DNA of 57,591 nt, taken from IMG/VR virus record IMGVR_UViG_3300042892_000963, positions 1 to 57,591 of that record; one strand, written 5' to 3'. Source of the stretch: a virus. Below, piece by piece: positions 39,494 to 47,000 of the stretch; the stretch's first letter is position 1; every line of letters starts with the position of its first letter. The position numbers and the translations under genes are program-made. A model generated the notes under the pieces. That model worked only from the letters and a program-made list of their open reading frames with translations. It ran no database searches and was not told the DNA's origin.

Positions 39494-41847
39494 TGATTGA
39501 ACCCAGCAAGAGTCTACAAGAAATCTTTGAAAAATCTATAGAGATGGCCAAGACTCTCAACCATGAATACATAACCATTGAACACATCATATATGGCATC
39601 ATGGAGGATGAAGATTCTTATAAACTGTTAGAAAGTTTTGGCGCTGATGCTAAATTCGTCAAAACAAATATCGAACACTATTTAAAAAACAATCTCAACG
39701 ATATTAAAACCACTAACGCTAATGCGAAACCAAAAAAGACCAACAGTGTTGAGCGGGTGTTGAATCGCTGCTTTACACAGGTCTTGTTCAGCGGCAGACA
39801 GCGTATGGAAATTGCAGATATCATTATCAGTGTGCTGTCAGAAAAAAACAGTTTCGGTTACTACTTTCTTACCAAAGCTGGAGTGACTAAAGAAAAATTT
39901 GTAAAATATTTCCAAGAAAATGTACAGGTAACTGAAGACGCAGAAGTAGAAACCCGCATAGTCAACACCACCCAGATAGATCGCATACTGAATCAATTCT
40001 GTACTAATCTCAGCCTCAAGGCCAAGCAGCGAAAACTTGATCCTGTAATAGGTCGTGATGATGAGATAGAAAAAATACAGTTGGTGCTGGCTCGTCGTAA
40101 CAAAGCCAACGTATTAATGGTAGGTGATCCCGGAGTAGGTAAAACTGCCATTGCCGAAGGCATTGCCCGCAAGATCCATGAGGGCAAGGTTCCTAAATTT
40201 ATCAAAGACCATCAAGTCTACACCTTAGATATCAGTGCCCTACTTGCAGGATCTAAGTATCGTGGTGACTTTGAAGAACGAGTCAAAGCTGTATTGGCTG
40301 CGTTAGAAAAGAAAGGCAAGATCATCTTGTTCATTGATGAAGCACATATGATGAACGGTGCAGGTGCTGCTAATGGCAGTTCAAACGACATGGCTAACAT
40401 GTTGAAACCTATACTTACTAAGGGTGTTCTCAAGCTGATAGCATCTACAACATGGGAAGAATATCGCAAGCACTTCGAAAGCGATCGTGCGTTGATGAGA
40501 CGATTCCAGCGTGTGACCATTGAGGAACCGGCACCAGACATGGCAGTGAAGATTCTTAAAGGTCTAAAGAAATACTACGAATCTCATCATAATGTTAAAA
40601 TCAGCGATGCAGCCATCGAGCAAGCAGTTAAACTCAGCGTTAAGTACATGGCAGATAAAAAACTGCCCGACAAGGCCATCGACATCATTGACTGCGCCTG
40701 CGCTAGATATAAACTAAAAGATGACGAGGGCATGGAAGGAGTAGCACAGATCGTTGACATAGAACAGGTCACCTATGAACTCAGCAAGATGATCAACATG
40801 CCTTTGGAAACAGTAGCTCAGAAAGAAAGTAAGAATCTTGCTGACCTTGACACACAAATGAAAGGTGTGGTTTACGGACAAGACGGTGCTGTAGATACAT
40901 TGTTAGATAAAATCTTTGTAAGTCAAGCTGGCATGAAGGCACCTAACAAGCCCATTGGATCGTTTCTATTCCTTGGACCTACCGGTTGCGGCAAAACAGA
41001 AACTGCTAAACAATTGTCAGATAAGATGGGCATGCAACTAATACGTTTTGATATGGGCGAGTATCAGGAAAAGCACTCTGTGGCAAGATTGATCGGTGCT
41101 CCGCCGGGCTATGTAGGCTACGAAGATAATGCCGGTATGTTGATTACCAAGTTACAAGAAACACCTAATGCTATCTTACTGTTAGACGAAGTCGAAAAAG
41201 CTCATCCAGATGTTATGAATATTCTTCTAGCATTCATGGACAACGGTTTTATCACAGGATCCAATGGTAAAGTAGCTGATGGTCGCAACACCATACTGAT
41301 CATGACCAGTAATCTTGGAGCAGCAGACAATGAACTCAACACTATCGGGTTTGGTGAGCTGGAACGAAATGGCGAAGATGACAAAGCTATTAAGAAACAT
41401 TTCAGTCCAGAATTCCGTAATAGACTAGATGCTGTGATCAAGTTCTCAAAACTCAGCGGCGACACTGTTATCCAGATTGTTAAAAAGTTTGTAGCTGATC
41501 TCAATAGTCAATTAAAAGACAAAGGCATAGAGATTGTAGTCAATGCCAAAGCCACACGTTGGTTAGCTGATCGAGGCTACGACAAGAAGATGGGAGCAAG
41601 ACCGTTGGCAAGGATCATCGACAACGAGATCAAGAGCCCACTGAGTCGTAGAGTGTTGTTTGGTGATCTAGTAAACGGTGGCAGAGTGACTGTTGATATA
41701 GTTGATGACAAACTAGATTTTACTGTTGTAGAAATTCCTAAACCGCTGACTAAGGAAGAAAGAAAAGCTCTTAGAGCGCAAAAACTTGCAGAAGCTGCTA
41801 AGGTAGAAGATAATGTTATCGCAGAAGACCAAACTAACGAATCGTAA
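39493..41847 (+). CDS. ClpA-like AAA+ unfoldase
   Basis: A 784-residue two-domain Clp/Hsp100 ATPase. Clp-N repeats (residues 1-145, SLQEIFEKSIEMAKTLNHEY), D1 with Walker A GDPGVGKTAIAEG (about 210) and Walker B IILFIDEAH, and D2 with Walker A GPTGCGKTETAK (about 495) and ILLLDEVEKAHPDV. No M-domain, so it is ClpA-like rather than ClpB-like. An IGF tripeptide in LNTIGFGEL (about 617) sits where ClpA/ClpX dock to ClpP. It probably works with host ClpP. Its cotranscription with the J protein suggests a proteostasis module. Confidence 0.92.
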   Translation: MIEPSKSLQEIFEKSIEMAKTLNHEYITIEHIIYGIMEDEDSYKLLESFGADAKFVKTNIEHYLKNNLNDIKTTNANAKPKKTNSVERVLNRCFTQVLFSGRQRMEIADIIISVLSEKNSFGYYFLTKAGVTKEKFVKYFQENVQVTEDAEVETRIVNTTQIDRILNQFCTNLSLKAKQRKLDPVIGRDDEIEKIQLVLARRNKANVLMVGDPGVGKTAIAEGIARKIHEGKVPKFIKDHQVYTLDISALLAGSKYRGDFEERVKAVLAALEKKGKIILFIDEAHMMNGAGAANGSSNDMANMLKPILTKGVLKLIASTTWEEYRKHFESDRALMRRFQRVTIEEPAPDMAVKILKGLKKYYESHHNVKISDAAIEQAVKLSVKYMADKKLPDKAIDIIDCACARYKLKDDEGMEGVAQIVDIEQVTYELSKMINMPLETVAQKESKNLADLDTQMKGVVYGQDGAVDTLLDKIFVSQAGMKAPNKPIGSFLFLGPTGCGKTETAKQLSDKMGMQLIRFDMGEYQEKHSVARLIGAPPGYVGYEDNAGMLITKLQETPNAILLLDEVEKAHPDVMNILLAFMDNGFITGSNGKVADGRNTILIMTSNLGAADNELNTIGFGELERNGEDDKAIKKHFSPEFRNRLDAVIKFSKLSGDTVIQIVKKFVADLNSQLKDKGIEIVVNAKATRWLADRGYDKKMGARPLARIIDNEIKSPLSRRVLFGDLVNGGRVTVDIVDDKLDFTVVEIPKPLTKEERKALRAQKLAEAAKVEDNVIAEDQTNES

Positions 41848-42496
41848 GTTCTACGGTAAATGGTTGTACAAAGTCAGTCTGTCGTTGGACGGCTGTGTGA
41901 TGTTACGAACATATGCTGTAGAAGACATTCCAGAAATGCTAAATCATTACAACGAAGATAAATCTGCATATTTTGTAAGTCACCGTAAAGCCGTGGCTAA
42001 CAAAGAGGCTATTATTAATCTCTGTGAGTTTTTAGCAGCATACGACAAAGACACGTATTCTCTTAGAATTGAACGCAGCCGACTAGACATCTATACAAAT
42101 GATGTAGATTTTTATGAAACATTATCTATACAGTGTCAACTAGAATTAGTACATCGATTTCAACCTAGTGCAGCGAATGTAGAAATTCTTAAAGATTCAC
42201 AGAACTCTATTACTGTAGATAAGCTACCCAAAGGCAAATATCAGTATCGTGTGTATCTATTGCCTCACAAAATGTCTAAAGATCGTGAAGGCAAACAGAG
42301 GTACTTGAACTGGTTGAAATCTCAGTCCCCTAGAATAACCTGTACTCCTGCTATCGAACGTTGGTTTTTAGTCACAGATTGGAATTGGGACCGTAGATAT
42401 GTATTGGTTGAAGACGAATCCACACTATTAATGATGAAACTGCGTGGTGCTGACGTTGTGGGTAGAGTATATAACTTTATAGTATGCGATAAATAG
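41813..42496 (+). CDS. Conserved hypothetical protein
   Basis: A 227-residue protein overlapping the clpA end by 35 nt. It has beta/alpha character and several Tyr/Arg-rich segments (KGKYQYRVYLLPHKM, DREGKQRYLNWLKSQSP, RWFLVTDWNWDRRYVLVED). No family recognised. Its stop codon lies inside the late promoter box before the next gene. Confidence 0.7.
   Translation: MLSQKTKLTNRKFYGKWLYKVSLSLDGCVMLRTYAVEDIPEMLNHYNEDKSAYFVSHRKAVANKEAIINLCEFLAAYDKDTYSLRIERSRLDIYTNDVDFYETLSIQCQLELVHRFQPSAANVEILKDSQNSITVDKLPKGKYQYRVYLLPHKMSKDREGKQRYLNWLKSQSPRITCTPAIERWFLVTDWNWDRRYVLVEDESTLLMMKLRGADVVGRVYNFIVCDK
42488..42495 (+). promoter_or_regulatory. T4-type late promoter box inside a stop codon
   Basis: GATAAATA ends in the TAG stop of the preceding gene and lies 4 nt before the ATG at 42500. 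Confidence 0.5.
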
Positions 42497-42499
42497 TTG

Positions 42500-42865
42500 A
42501 TGAGCAGAGAAACCATAGTATTATTATCAAATATTACCGACGACAGTCAGCCCTCTACATGGCAGTACGGCGAAAAACACATAGGTGCAGGCTACTACAA
42601 AAACGGTAACGGTGTGCATACTATGACCTTTGAACTGAATAATTTCAAGGGCAGTATCAAAGTACAGGCCACTCTAGACCTAAATCCTGGCATTAACGAC
42701 TGGTTTGATGTGGTTCTTGACAGCTCAGACACTGTGTTAACTGCTATAGACAGCACACCTGTCACTTCCAACGCTGCCTGCACATTTACTGGTAAATTTG
42801 TGTTTATACGTGTGGCTTATCAGTTGGAACAGGGCACAATCACCGAAATCCGATATAATCACTAA
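42500..42865 (+). CDS. Hypothetical beta-rich protein, probably late structural
   Basis: A 121-residue protein (RETIVLLSNITDDSQPSTWQ, CTFTGKFVFIRVAYQ). It is beta-rich and acidic, with the compact appearance of a virion decoration or baseplate subunit, but no family is recognised. The ATG at 42500 is preferred over TTG at 42497. Confidence 0.65.
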   Translation: MSRETIVLLSNITDDSQPSTWQYGEKHIGAGYYKNGNGVHTMTFELNNFKGSIKVQATLDLNPGINDWFDVVLDSSDTVLTAIDSTPVTSNAACTFTGKFVFIRVAYQLEQGTITEIRYNH

Positions 42866-42877
42866 ACTGTTTGAGAC

Positions 42878-42885
42878 GATAAATA
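42878..42885 (+). promoter_or_regulatory. T4-type late promoter box
   Basis: GATAAATA lies 24 nt before ATG 42910, with CCGAGGAATA as ribosome site. It would start the internal-protein cluster. Confidence 0.6.
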
Positions 42886-42909
42886 TAGTATGACCTCCCG
42901 AGGAATACT

Positions 42910-43866
42910 ATGAGAGACTTGTTATCTAAGTTAGACGCTATCGTAAGCGAAACAGAATTAAAAAATCCTGAAGACCTTCAGGCTAAACGCAAAGCCCTTC
43001 AGGATTTGCAAATGGATCCCGTTGCTTCTCAAGATCCAGAAATCAAACAAGCAATTATACAGCGCAAATCCGATCTTGAAAAAGAGGCCAAAGCCAAAGG
43101 ATTTTCGGAATCATTTCAGATAGGTGATGCATTTGGCATTAGTTTTTCTGAAGATCACGAAATTGCCACAGAAATCGTAGACATTCTAGAAGATGGAATT
43201 GTAATCGAATTAGATGACACTGCATTAGATATGCTGACCAATGAAGGGCTAGAGTTCTTAGAAGGCGAATTAGTAGAAGACAAACAAAAAGGTGTTGATG
43301 GCAAGGCCTGTTGGAAAGGCTACAAGCGCATGGGCACCAAACAGAAAGGCGGCAAGACTGTAGATAACTGTGTTAAGATGGAAGACCACGGTCCTGAAGA
43401 TCCGAATGCACCTGTAAACTACGGCGAATATGATCGCGAAGGCGACATGGCCAAAGATGATTTGCGCACCATTGACAGTGCTGCTGAAGAACTGTACAGC
43501 ATTTTACAAGCAGACGACAATCTTCCAGAATGGGTACAAAGCAAGATCACCAAAGCTGTGGACTACATAGATACAGCTCGTGATTACATGAAAGCACAGA
43601 ATTACGAGGAAGATACACAAACTGACGAAGCCAAATATCAAGGTCGTGAAGTGCCATTAGGTAAAAAGATGGCCGGCGATGTTAAAAAATCCAAAGTATA
43701 TGTACGTAAGCCTAATGGTAACATTGTCAAGGTAAACTTTGGCGATAAGAAAATGCGTATTAAGAAAAGTAATCCTGCTCGTAGAAAGAGTTTCCGTGCT
43801 AGACATAATTGTGCGAATCCAGGACCTCGTCATAAAGCCAGATACTGGTCTTGTAGGAGCTGGTAA
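42910..43866 (+). CDS. Lysine-rich virion/core protein of unknown function
   Basis: A 318-residue protein. A helical N-terminal region (RDLLSKLDAIVSETELKNPE), an acidic middle, a Cys-containing motif (KACWKGYKRMGTKQKGGKTV) and a basic C-terminal domain (GREVPLGKKMAGDVKKSKVY, RARHNCANPGPRHKARYW). The C-terminal motif recurs in T4-like marine phage structural proteins. It probably associates with prohead core or DNA. A possible protease site (AIVSE before T) lies near residue 14. Confidence 0.7.
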   Translation: MRDLLSKLDAIVSETELKNPEDLQAKRKALQDLQMDPVASQDPEIKQAIIQRKSDLEKEAKAKGFSESFQIGDAFGISFSEDHEIATEIVDILEDGIVIELDDTALDMLTNEGLEFLEGELVEDKQKGVDGKACWKGYKRMGTKQKGGKTVDNCVKMEDHGPEDPNAPVNYGEYDREGDMAKDDLRTIDSAAEELYSILQADDNLPEWVQSKITKAVDYIDTARDYMKAQNYEEDTQTDEAKYQGREVPLGKKMAGDVKKSKVYVRKPNGNIVKVNFGDKKMRIKKSNPARRKSFRARHNCANPGPRHKARYWSCRSW

Positions 43867-44201
43867 TGCTGTTAAGAGAAATGTTTTCGCCTATTGGCGC
43901 ACCCAAAGACGACCAGCAAGAAATTGATTACTTAGACGATCTAAAATTTTTCATCGACAACGATTCAAAAATGTTAGATCAATATTTCTTTCCTGCTGTG
44001 AAACGCCATCGTGAACACCGCGGCAATCCCAATGTGTTCAAAGTTTATATCCGCCCACTAGAACAATGCATGAGTCACTATTGTGATCAATTCGACATAG
44101 ACGATGCAGATAAGAAATTCCCCAAAGATAAACTCATAGACTTAGCCAAACGCATTGCTGAAGAGCAAGAACGTCACATTGAAAAAGGCGACTACGACTG
44201 A
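43866..44201 (+). CDS. Conserved hypothetical phage protein
   Basis: A 111-residue acidic helical protein (MLLREMFSPIGAPKDDQQEI, DDLKFFIDNDSKMLDQYFFP, RPLEQCMSHYCDQFDIDD). Start and previous stop overlap (TAATG). Homologues accompany structural genes in T4-like cyanophages. The N-terminal hydrophobic/acidic peptide is similar in style to the next gene (MLLKQLFEDG). Function unknown. Confidence 0.75.
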   Translation: MLLREMFSPIGAPKDDQQEIDYLDDLKFFIDNDSKMLDQYFFPAVKRHREHRGNPNVFKVYIRPLEQCMSHYCDQFDIDDADKKFPKDKLIDLAKRIAEEQERHIEKGDYD

Positions 44202-45517
44202 TGCTGTTAAAACAACTGTTCGAAGACGGAACCAAGCATGTGACATTCTGTTTTGGCAGAATGAATCCTCCTACGATTGGTCACAAGCAGGTATTAGATA
44301 CTATGAAAAGCCAAGGTGGCGAAATGAAGATTTTTGTCAGTCAAAGTCAAGACAAAAAGAAAAATCCCCTGGACTATGTGACTAAGATCAAATTCATTAA
44401 GGAAATGTTTCCTCAGTACGCCAAGGATGTAGTAGACAATGCAGGACTAAACACCATTGGTAAAGTAGCCAGCTATCTGCACGAACAGGGATACAACGCT
44501 GTGACATTTGTAGCAGGGTCGGATCGTTTAGAAGATATGAAAAGTCTTCTTACACAGTACAACGGTGTAGAAGGCAAGGCGCACGGGTTCTATAAATTTG
44601 ATGTTATTGATTTTGCCAGCAGTGGAGACCGTGAAGACGGAGCCGAAGGTGTAGCAGGTGTCAGTGCCAGCGGTGCAAGAGCAGCCGCTGCGAATAATGA
44701 TTTCGAAGGATTTCAAGAAGCCACTGGCGCAGGAGAGTTGGCCAAACCGTTGTTCACTGCTGTGAGAAATGGTATGGGCATTAAGGAAGAAGTAGAAGAA
44801 GGGTGGAAAAGTAAAATTGCAGGTGCTGCATTAGCAGGTGCTGCTGCACTAGGTGGCGGTGGGGCTTACGCTCAAAGTTCAGGCGAAGACTTTCTTCCAG
44901 ATATTGTTGCACACGTTACGTTTAAAGTTGACGGTAAAGAAATAACCAAAGATATTAATTTAGGAACAACATATAAGTCTCCAGGAGAAGCTTCAGAAGC
45001 TCTTGAAAAGTTTTTAAAATCTAAAGGTATAAAATATTACGATTTTAATCTTGAACGTGTAAAACCTAAAGACAATGACTATTTAGATAAAACTCCTGCT
45101 AAGAATTCACCAGACCTAAGTAATTTTAGTACATCGTATCTGCAAAAAGTTGCAGCAGGCGAGCATCCGAGACCTATGGTCGATAAAGACGATGCTAAAA
45201 AAGAATTAGCTAAAAGACGTAATGAAAGTGTTTCAGAAGCACCTATCGAGATGGATCCAGCAGATCCAATGGATCCAATGATTCACAGTCATGATAAAGC
45301 CAATCCTGCTAAATTAAAGTATCGCATGCTACGTGCGGCCGGACAACTAAAAGATCTAGCCAGTCGAGCTGAGAATGCCAGTCCGGGCGAGTGGCAACTA
45401 ATGGCTCGTCAGTTTGACGAACTAAAAATGAATATGGAACAGATTCGCCACGCTCTAGAAGAACTAGGTAAAATAAAAAGCAAAGGTGGCATTAGGTCAA
45501 GAGGTATCACTGTATGA
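44201..45517 (+). CDS. NMN adenylyltransferase-like domain fused to a phage structural-type C-terminus
   Basis: A 438-residue protein. Residues 15-190 form a nucleotidylyltransferase fold: VTFCFGRMNPPTIGHKQVLD holds the H-x-G-H-like motif (TIGH), VTFVAGSDRLEDM the central strand, and GVSASGARAAAANNDFEGF matches the I-S-x-T-x-x-R loop in simplified form. This suggests NAD precursor adenylylation. Residues 205-240 are Ala/Gly-rich and hydrophobic (KIAGAALAGAAALGGGGAYA). The C-terminal ~200 residues have a charged coil region and no enzyme match. The start peptide MLLKQLFED could be a prohead-protease site. Confidence 0.7.
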   Translation: MLLKQLFEDGTKHVTFCFGRMNPPTIGHKQVLDTMKSQGGEMKIFVSQSQDKKKNPLDYVTKIKFIKEMFPQYAKDVVDNAGLNTIGKVASYLHEQGYNAVTFVAGSDRLEDMKSLLTQYNGVEGKAHGFYKFDVIDFASSGDREDGAEGVAGVSASGARAAAANNDFEGFQEATGAGELAKPLFTAVRNGMGIKEEVEEGWKSKIAGAALAGAAALGGGGAYAQSSGEDFLPDIVAHVTFKVDGKEITKDINLGTTYKSPGEASEALEKFLKSKGIKYYDFNLERVKPKDNDYLDKTPAKNSPDLSNFSTSYLQKVAAGEHPRPMVDKDDAKKELAKRRNESVSEAPIEMDPADPMDPMIHSHDKANPAKLKYRMLRAAGQLKDLASRAENASPGEWQLMARQFDELKMNMEQIRHALEELGKIKSKGGIRSRGITV

Positions 45518-45690
45518 GAGCAAAAGATTTTGTACCGCCTAGTAAACCTCGTAATTTTGTAGCCAAGAATCAAAAGACTGCAGGTGCTGGCGCACACAAA
45601 GATAAAAAACGTGCAGAGAAACAAGGCAATGTCAAGCACAAGCAGAAACAGTTTGAAGAAGATGTAGAGCAAGATACTAATTCAAAATAA
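45514..45690 (+). CDS. Small basic protein of the internal-protein cluster
   Basis: A 58-residue protein beginning MRAKDFVPPSKPRNFVAKNQ, with a Lys/Gln-rich end (DKKRAEKQGNVKHKQKQFEE). It overlaps the previous stop (ATGA). Proteins starting with MRA-x-E/D-F are repeated in this region (see 46440), which suggests a shared address signal. No enzymatic features. Confidence 0.75.
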   Translation: MRAKDFVPPSKPRNFVAKNQKTAGAGAHKDKKRAEKQGNVKHKQKQFEEDVEQDTNSK

Positions 45691-45698
45691 AAAATATC

Positions 45699-45905
45699 AT
45701 GGACGAATTAGACGAAATTAAAAAACTTGCAGGTATTAACGAATTTCGAGGCTATCAGCCGTATGGTGGCAGCAACATAAGTATTACCGGAAATGAAAAA
45801 GGTGAACTTATGAAAAAACATAATATTAAACCAGGCACTGATGAATGGTTTCAACTGTGGTTTAGTAAACCATACTTAACTGGTGAAAAACCTGTAGGAA
45901 AGTAA
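45699..45905 (+). CDS. Small phage protein
   Basis: A 68-residue protein ([38 protein letters not shown]). The N-terminal L-A-G-I helix is common to small T4-like virion-associated proteins. No known function. It lies just before the second A-type Fe-S carrier. Confidence 0.65.
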   Translation: MDELDEIKKLAGINEFRGYQPYGGSNISITGNEKGELMKKHNIKPGTDEWFQLWFSKPYLTGEKPVGK

Positions 45906-45907
45906 AA

Positions 45908-46234
45908 ATGGTCGAGATAACAGAATCAGCAAAATCTAAAATAATGGATCTATTGCTAGAAGAGAATAATCCCAAGCTGGCATTACGCACATTTGTACAA
46001 GGTGGCGGGTGCAGTGGTTTCAGCTATGGCTTTACCTTCGACGAAACAAAGAACGAAGACGATTTTGAATTTCCTATCAACGAACAATACAATGTGTTTG
46101 TCGATGCAATGAGCATGCAGTATCTACAAGGTGCTGTTATTGATTACAAAGAAGAAGCAATGGGCAGTCAGTTTGTTATTACTAATCCTAATGCACAATC
46201 AACCTGCGGCTGCGGCAGTAGCTTTTCAGTATGA
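45908..46234 (+). CDS. erpA: A-type Fe-S carrier protein (ErpA-like)
   Basis: A 108-residue HesB/ErpA-family protein. Cysteines are in [15 protein letters not shown] (about 36) and the C-terminal [11 protein letters not shown]. It differs from the IscA at 11743 (ErpA-like GGGCSGFSY...[12 protein letters not shown]), so the phage has two distinct carriers. ErpA typically delivers 4Fe-4S clusters to essential enzymes. The nearest radical SAM protein here is a possible client. The next small ORF overlaps its stop. Confidence 0.9.
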   Translation: MVEITESAKSKIMDLLLEENNPKLALRTFVQGGGCSGFSYGFTFDETKNEDDFEFPINEQYNVFVDAMSMQYLQGAVIDYKEEAMGSQFVITNPNAQSTCGCGSSFSV

Positions 46235-46273
46235 ACCCAAACAATTACCCAGTATATCCAGAGGACGACGGTT

Positions 46274-46453
46274 ATGACACTCCAAAAAACCCTTACAGCC
46301 CTGTGTAATAAATTTATCACAGGTTTGGCCATTTATGGCATCAGCATGAGCCTAGCCTATGCTGGTTACATCGGACAAGACATTAATCCACAATATGATT
46401 GGTGTGACCCGAGGTTCTGTTGTCCTCCAGGAAATTTAGATGAGAGCAAGTGA
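46274..46453 (+). CDS. Small secreted cysteine-rich protein
   Basis: A 59-residue frame with GAGGACGACGG as ribosome site. The N-terminus (TLQKTLTALCNKFITGLAIY then GISMSLAYA) is a signal peptide with an AYA-G cleavage site. The mature part is about 29 residues with three cysteines (DWCDPRFCCPPG). It overlaps the next gene by 14 nt. It could be a small periplasmic or envelope peptide; function unknown. Confidence 0.6.
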   Translation: MTLQKTLTALCNKFITGLAIYGISMSLAYAGYIGQDINPQYDWCDPRFCCPPGNLDESK

Positions 46454-46781
46454 ATTTGTTGTAGAAAAACGCCGCAAGCGTAAGCCTCGGTGGGCTGCTT
46501 ATGGCCCAGGGCCGTATGGCGGTTACGGGTATGCTACTGGATACAGTGGCGATGGCGGCAGCAGTGGTGGTGACGGAGGCGGTGGTGAGAGCATCGAGCA
46601 TGAAAACTTTGCAGATGGTAAAAAGCCTGGTCGTAAAGGACTTGCTAAACGCAGTGGAGTCAATACCAAAGCCAGTGTTAGCAGCCTAAGAAAAACAGCT
46701 AAAAATTCATCAGGTGAAAAAGCTCGCATGGCGCACTGGCTGGCTAACATGAAAGCAGGCCGTGCTAAGAAGAATAAATAA
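46440..46781 (+). CDS. Small basic protein with capsid-targeting-like N-terminus
   Basis: A 113-residue protein. MRASEFVVEKRRKRKPRWAA has an F-V-V-E then K junction like T4 internal-protein targeting peptides (M-K-T-Y-Q-E-F-I-A-E). A Gly/Tyr/Ser-rich middle (YGPGPYGGYGYATGYSGDGG) and a basic C-terminus (KPGRKGLAKRSGVNTKASVS, ...AGRAKKNK) follow. It could be a DNA-associated protein packaged in the head. The last codons overlap a late promoter box. Confidence 0.65.
   Translation: MRASEFVVEKRRKRKPRWAAYGPGPYGGYGYATGYSGDGGSSGGDGGGGESIEHENFADGKKPGRKGLAKRSGVNTKASVSSLRKTAKNSSGEKARMAHWLANMKAGRAKKNK
46773..46780 (+). promoter_or_regulatory. Late promoter-like box
   Basis: AATAAATA overlaps the stop codon of the preceding gene (TAA at 46779-46781) and lies 5 nt before the ATG at 46786. 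Confidence 0.45.
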
Positions 46782-46785
46782 CAGT

Positions 46786-46971
46786 ATGAAAATATCAGAA
46801 ATTTTAGAATCAGCAACAGCAGGCGCTACCAGTGCTGGTAACGTAGCTATAGGTGCTGTATACAAAAATAAACCCGGAAAAACGGCAAAAAACAAAGACG
46901 GAACTGCCAAAAACGCATTAGATCTTAAAGGAACTAATCTGTTAACTGGTGGGTCTTTGGTAAAAAGATAA
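46786..46971 (+). CDS. Small basic protein with targeting-like N-terminus
   Basis: A 61-residue protein. MKISEILESATAGATSAGNV has the same M-K/R-x-x-E-I/F-x-x-E start as 46440, with an I-L-E then S junction. The rest is Lys/Gly/Asn-rich (NKPGKTAKNKDGTAKNALDL). The ATG at 46786 is preferred over 46762. Candidate internal virion protein; no enzyme motif. Confidence 0.65.
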   Translation: MKISEILESATAGATSAGNVAIGAVYKNKPGKTAKNKDGTAKNALDLKGTNLLTGGSLVKR

Positions 46972-46974
46972 ATA
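46967..46974 (+). promoter_or_regulatory. T4-type late promoter box
   Basis: GATAAATA (7 of 8) overlaps the stop codon of 46786-46971, 26 nt before ATG 47001 with TTAGGAA as ribosome site. Confidence 0.6.
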
Positions 46975-47000
46975 CATAATACACTTTTAGGAATGTGAAC

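Noticed and set aside
41813-42496. Candidate for clamp-loader small subunit gp62 or RegA
   Set aside because: No segment matches either protein. The position after clpA does not fit the T4 replication gene order.
46231-46308. 25-codon ORF overlapping the erpA stop
   Set aside because: Very short, Pro/Tyr/Asn-rich, and overlapped by the better-supported secreted Cys-rich ORF at 46274. Possibly translated, but not supportable.
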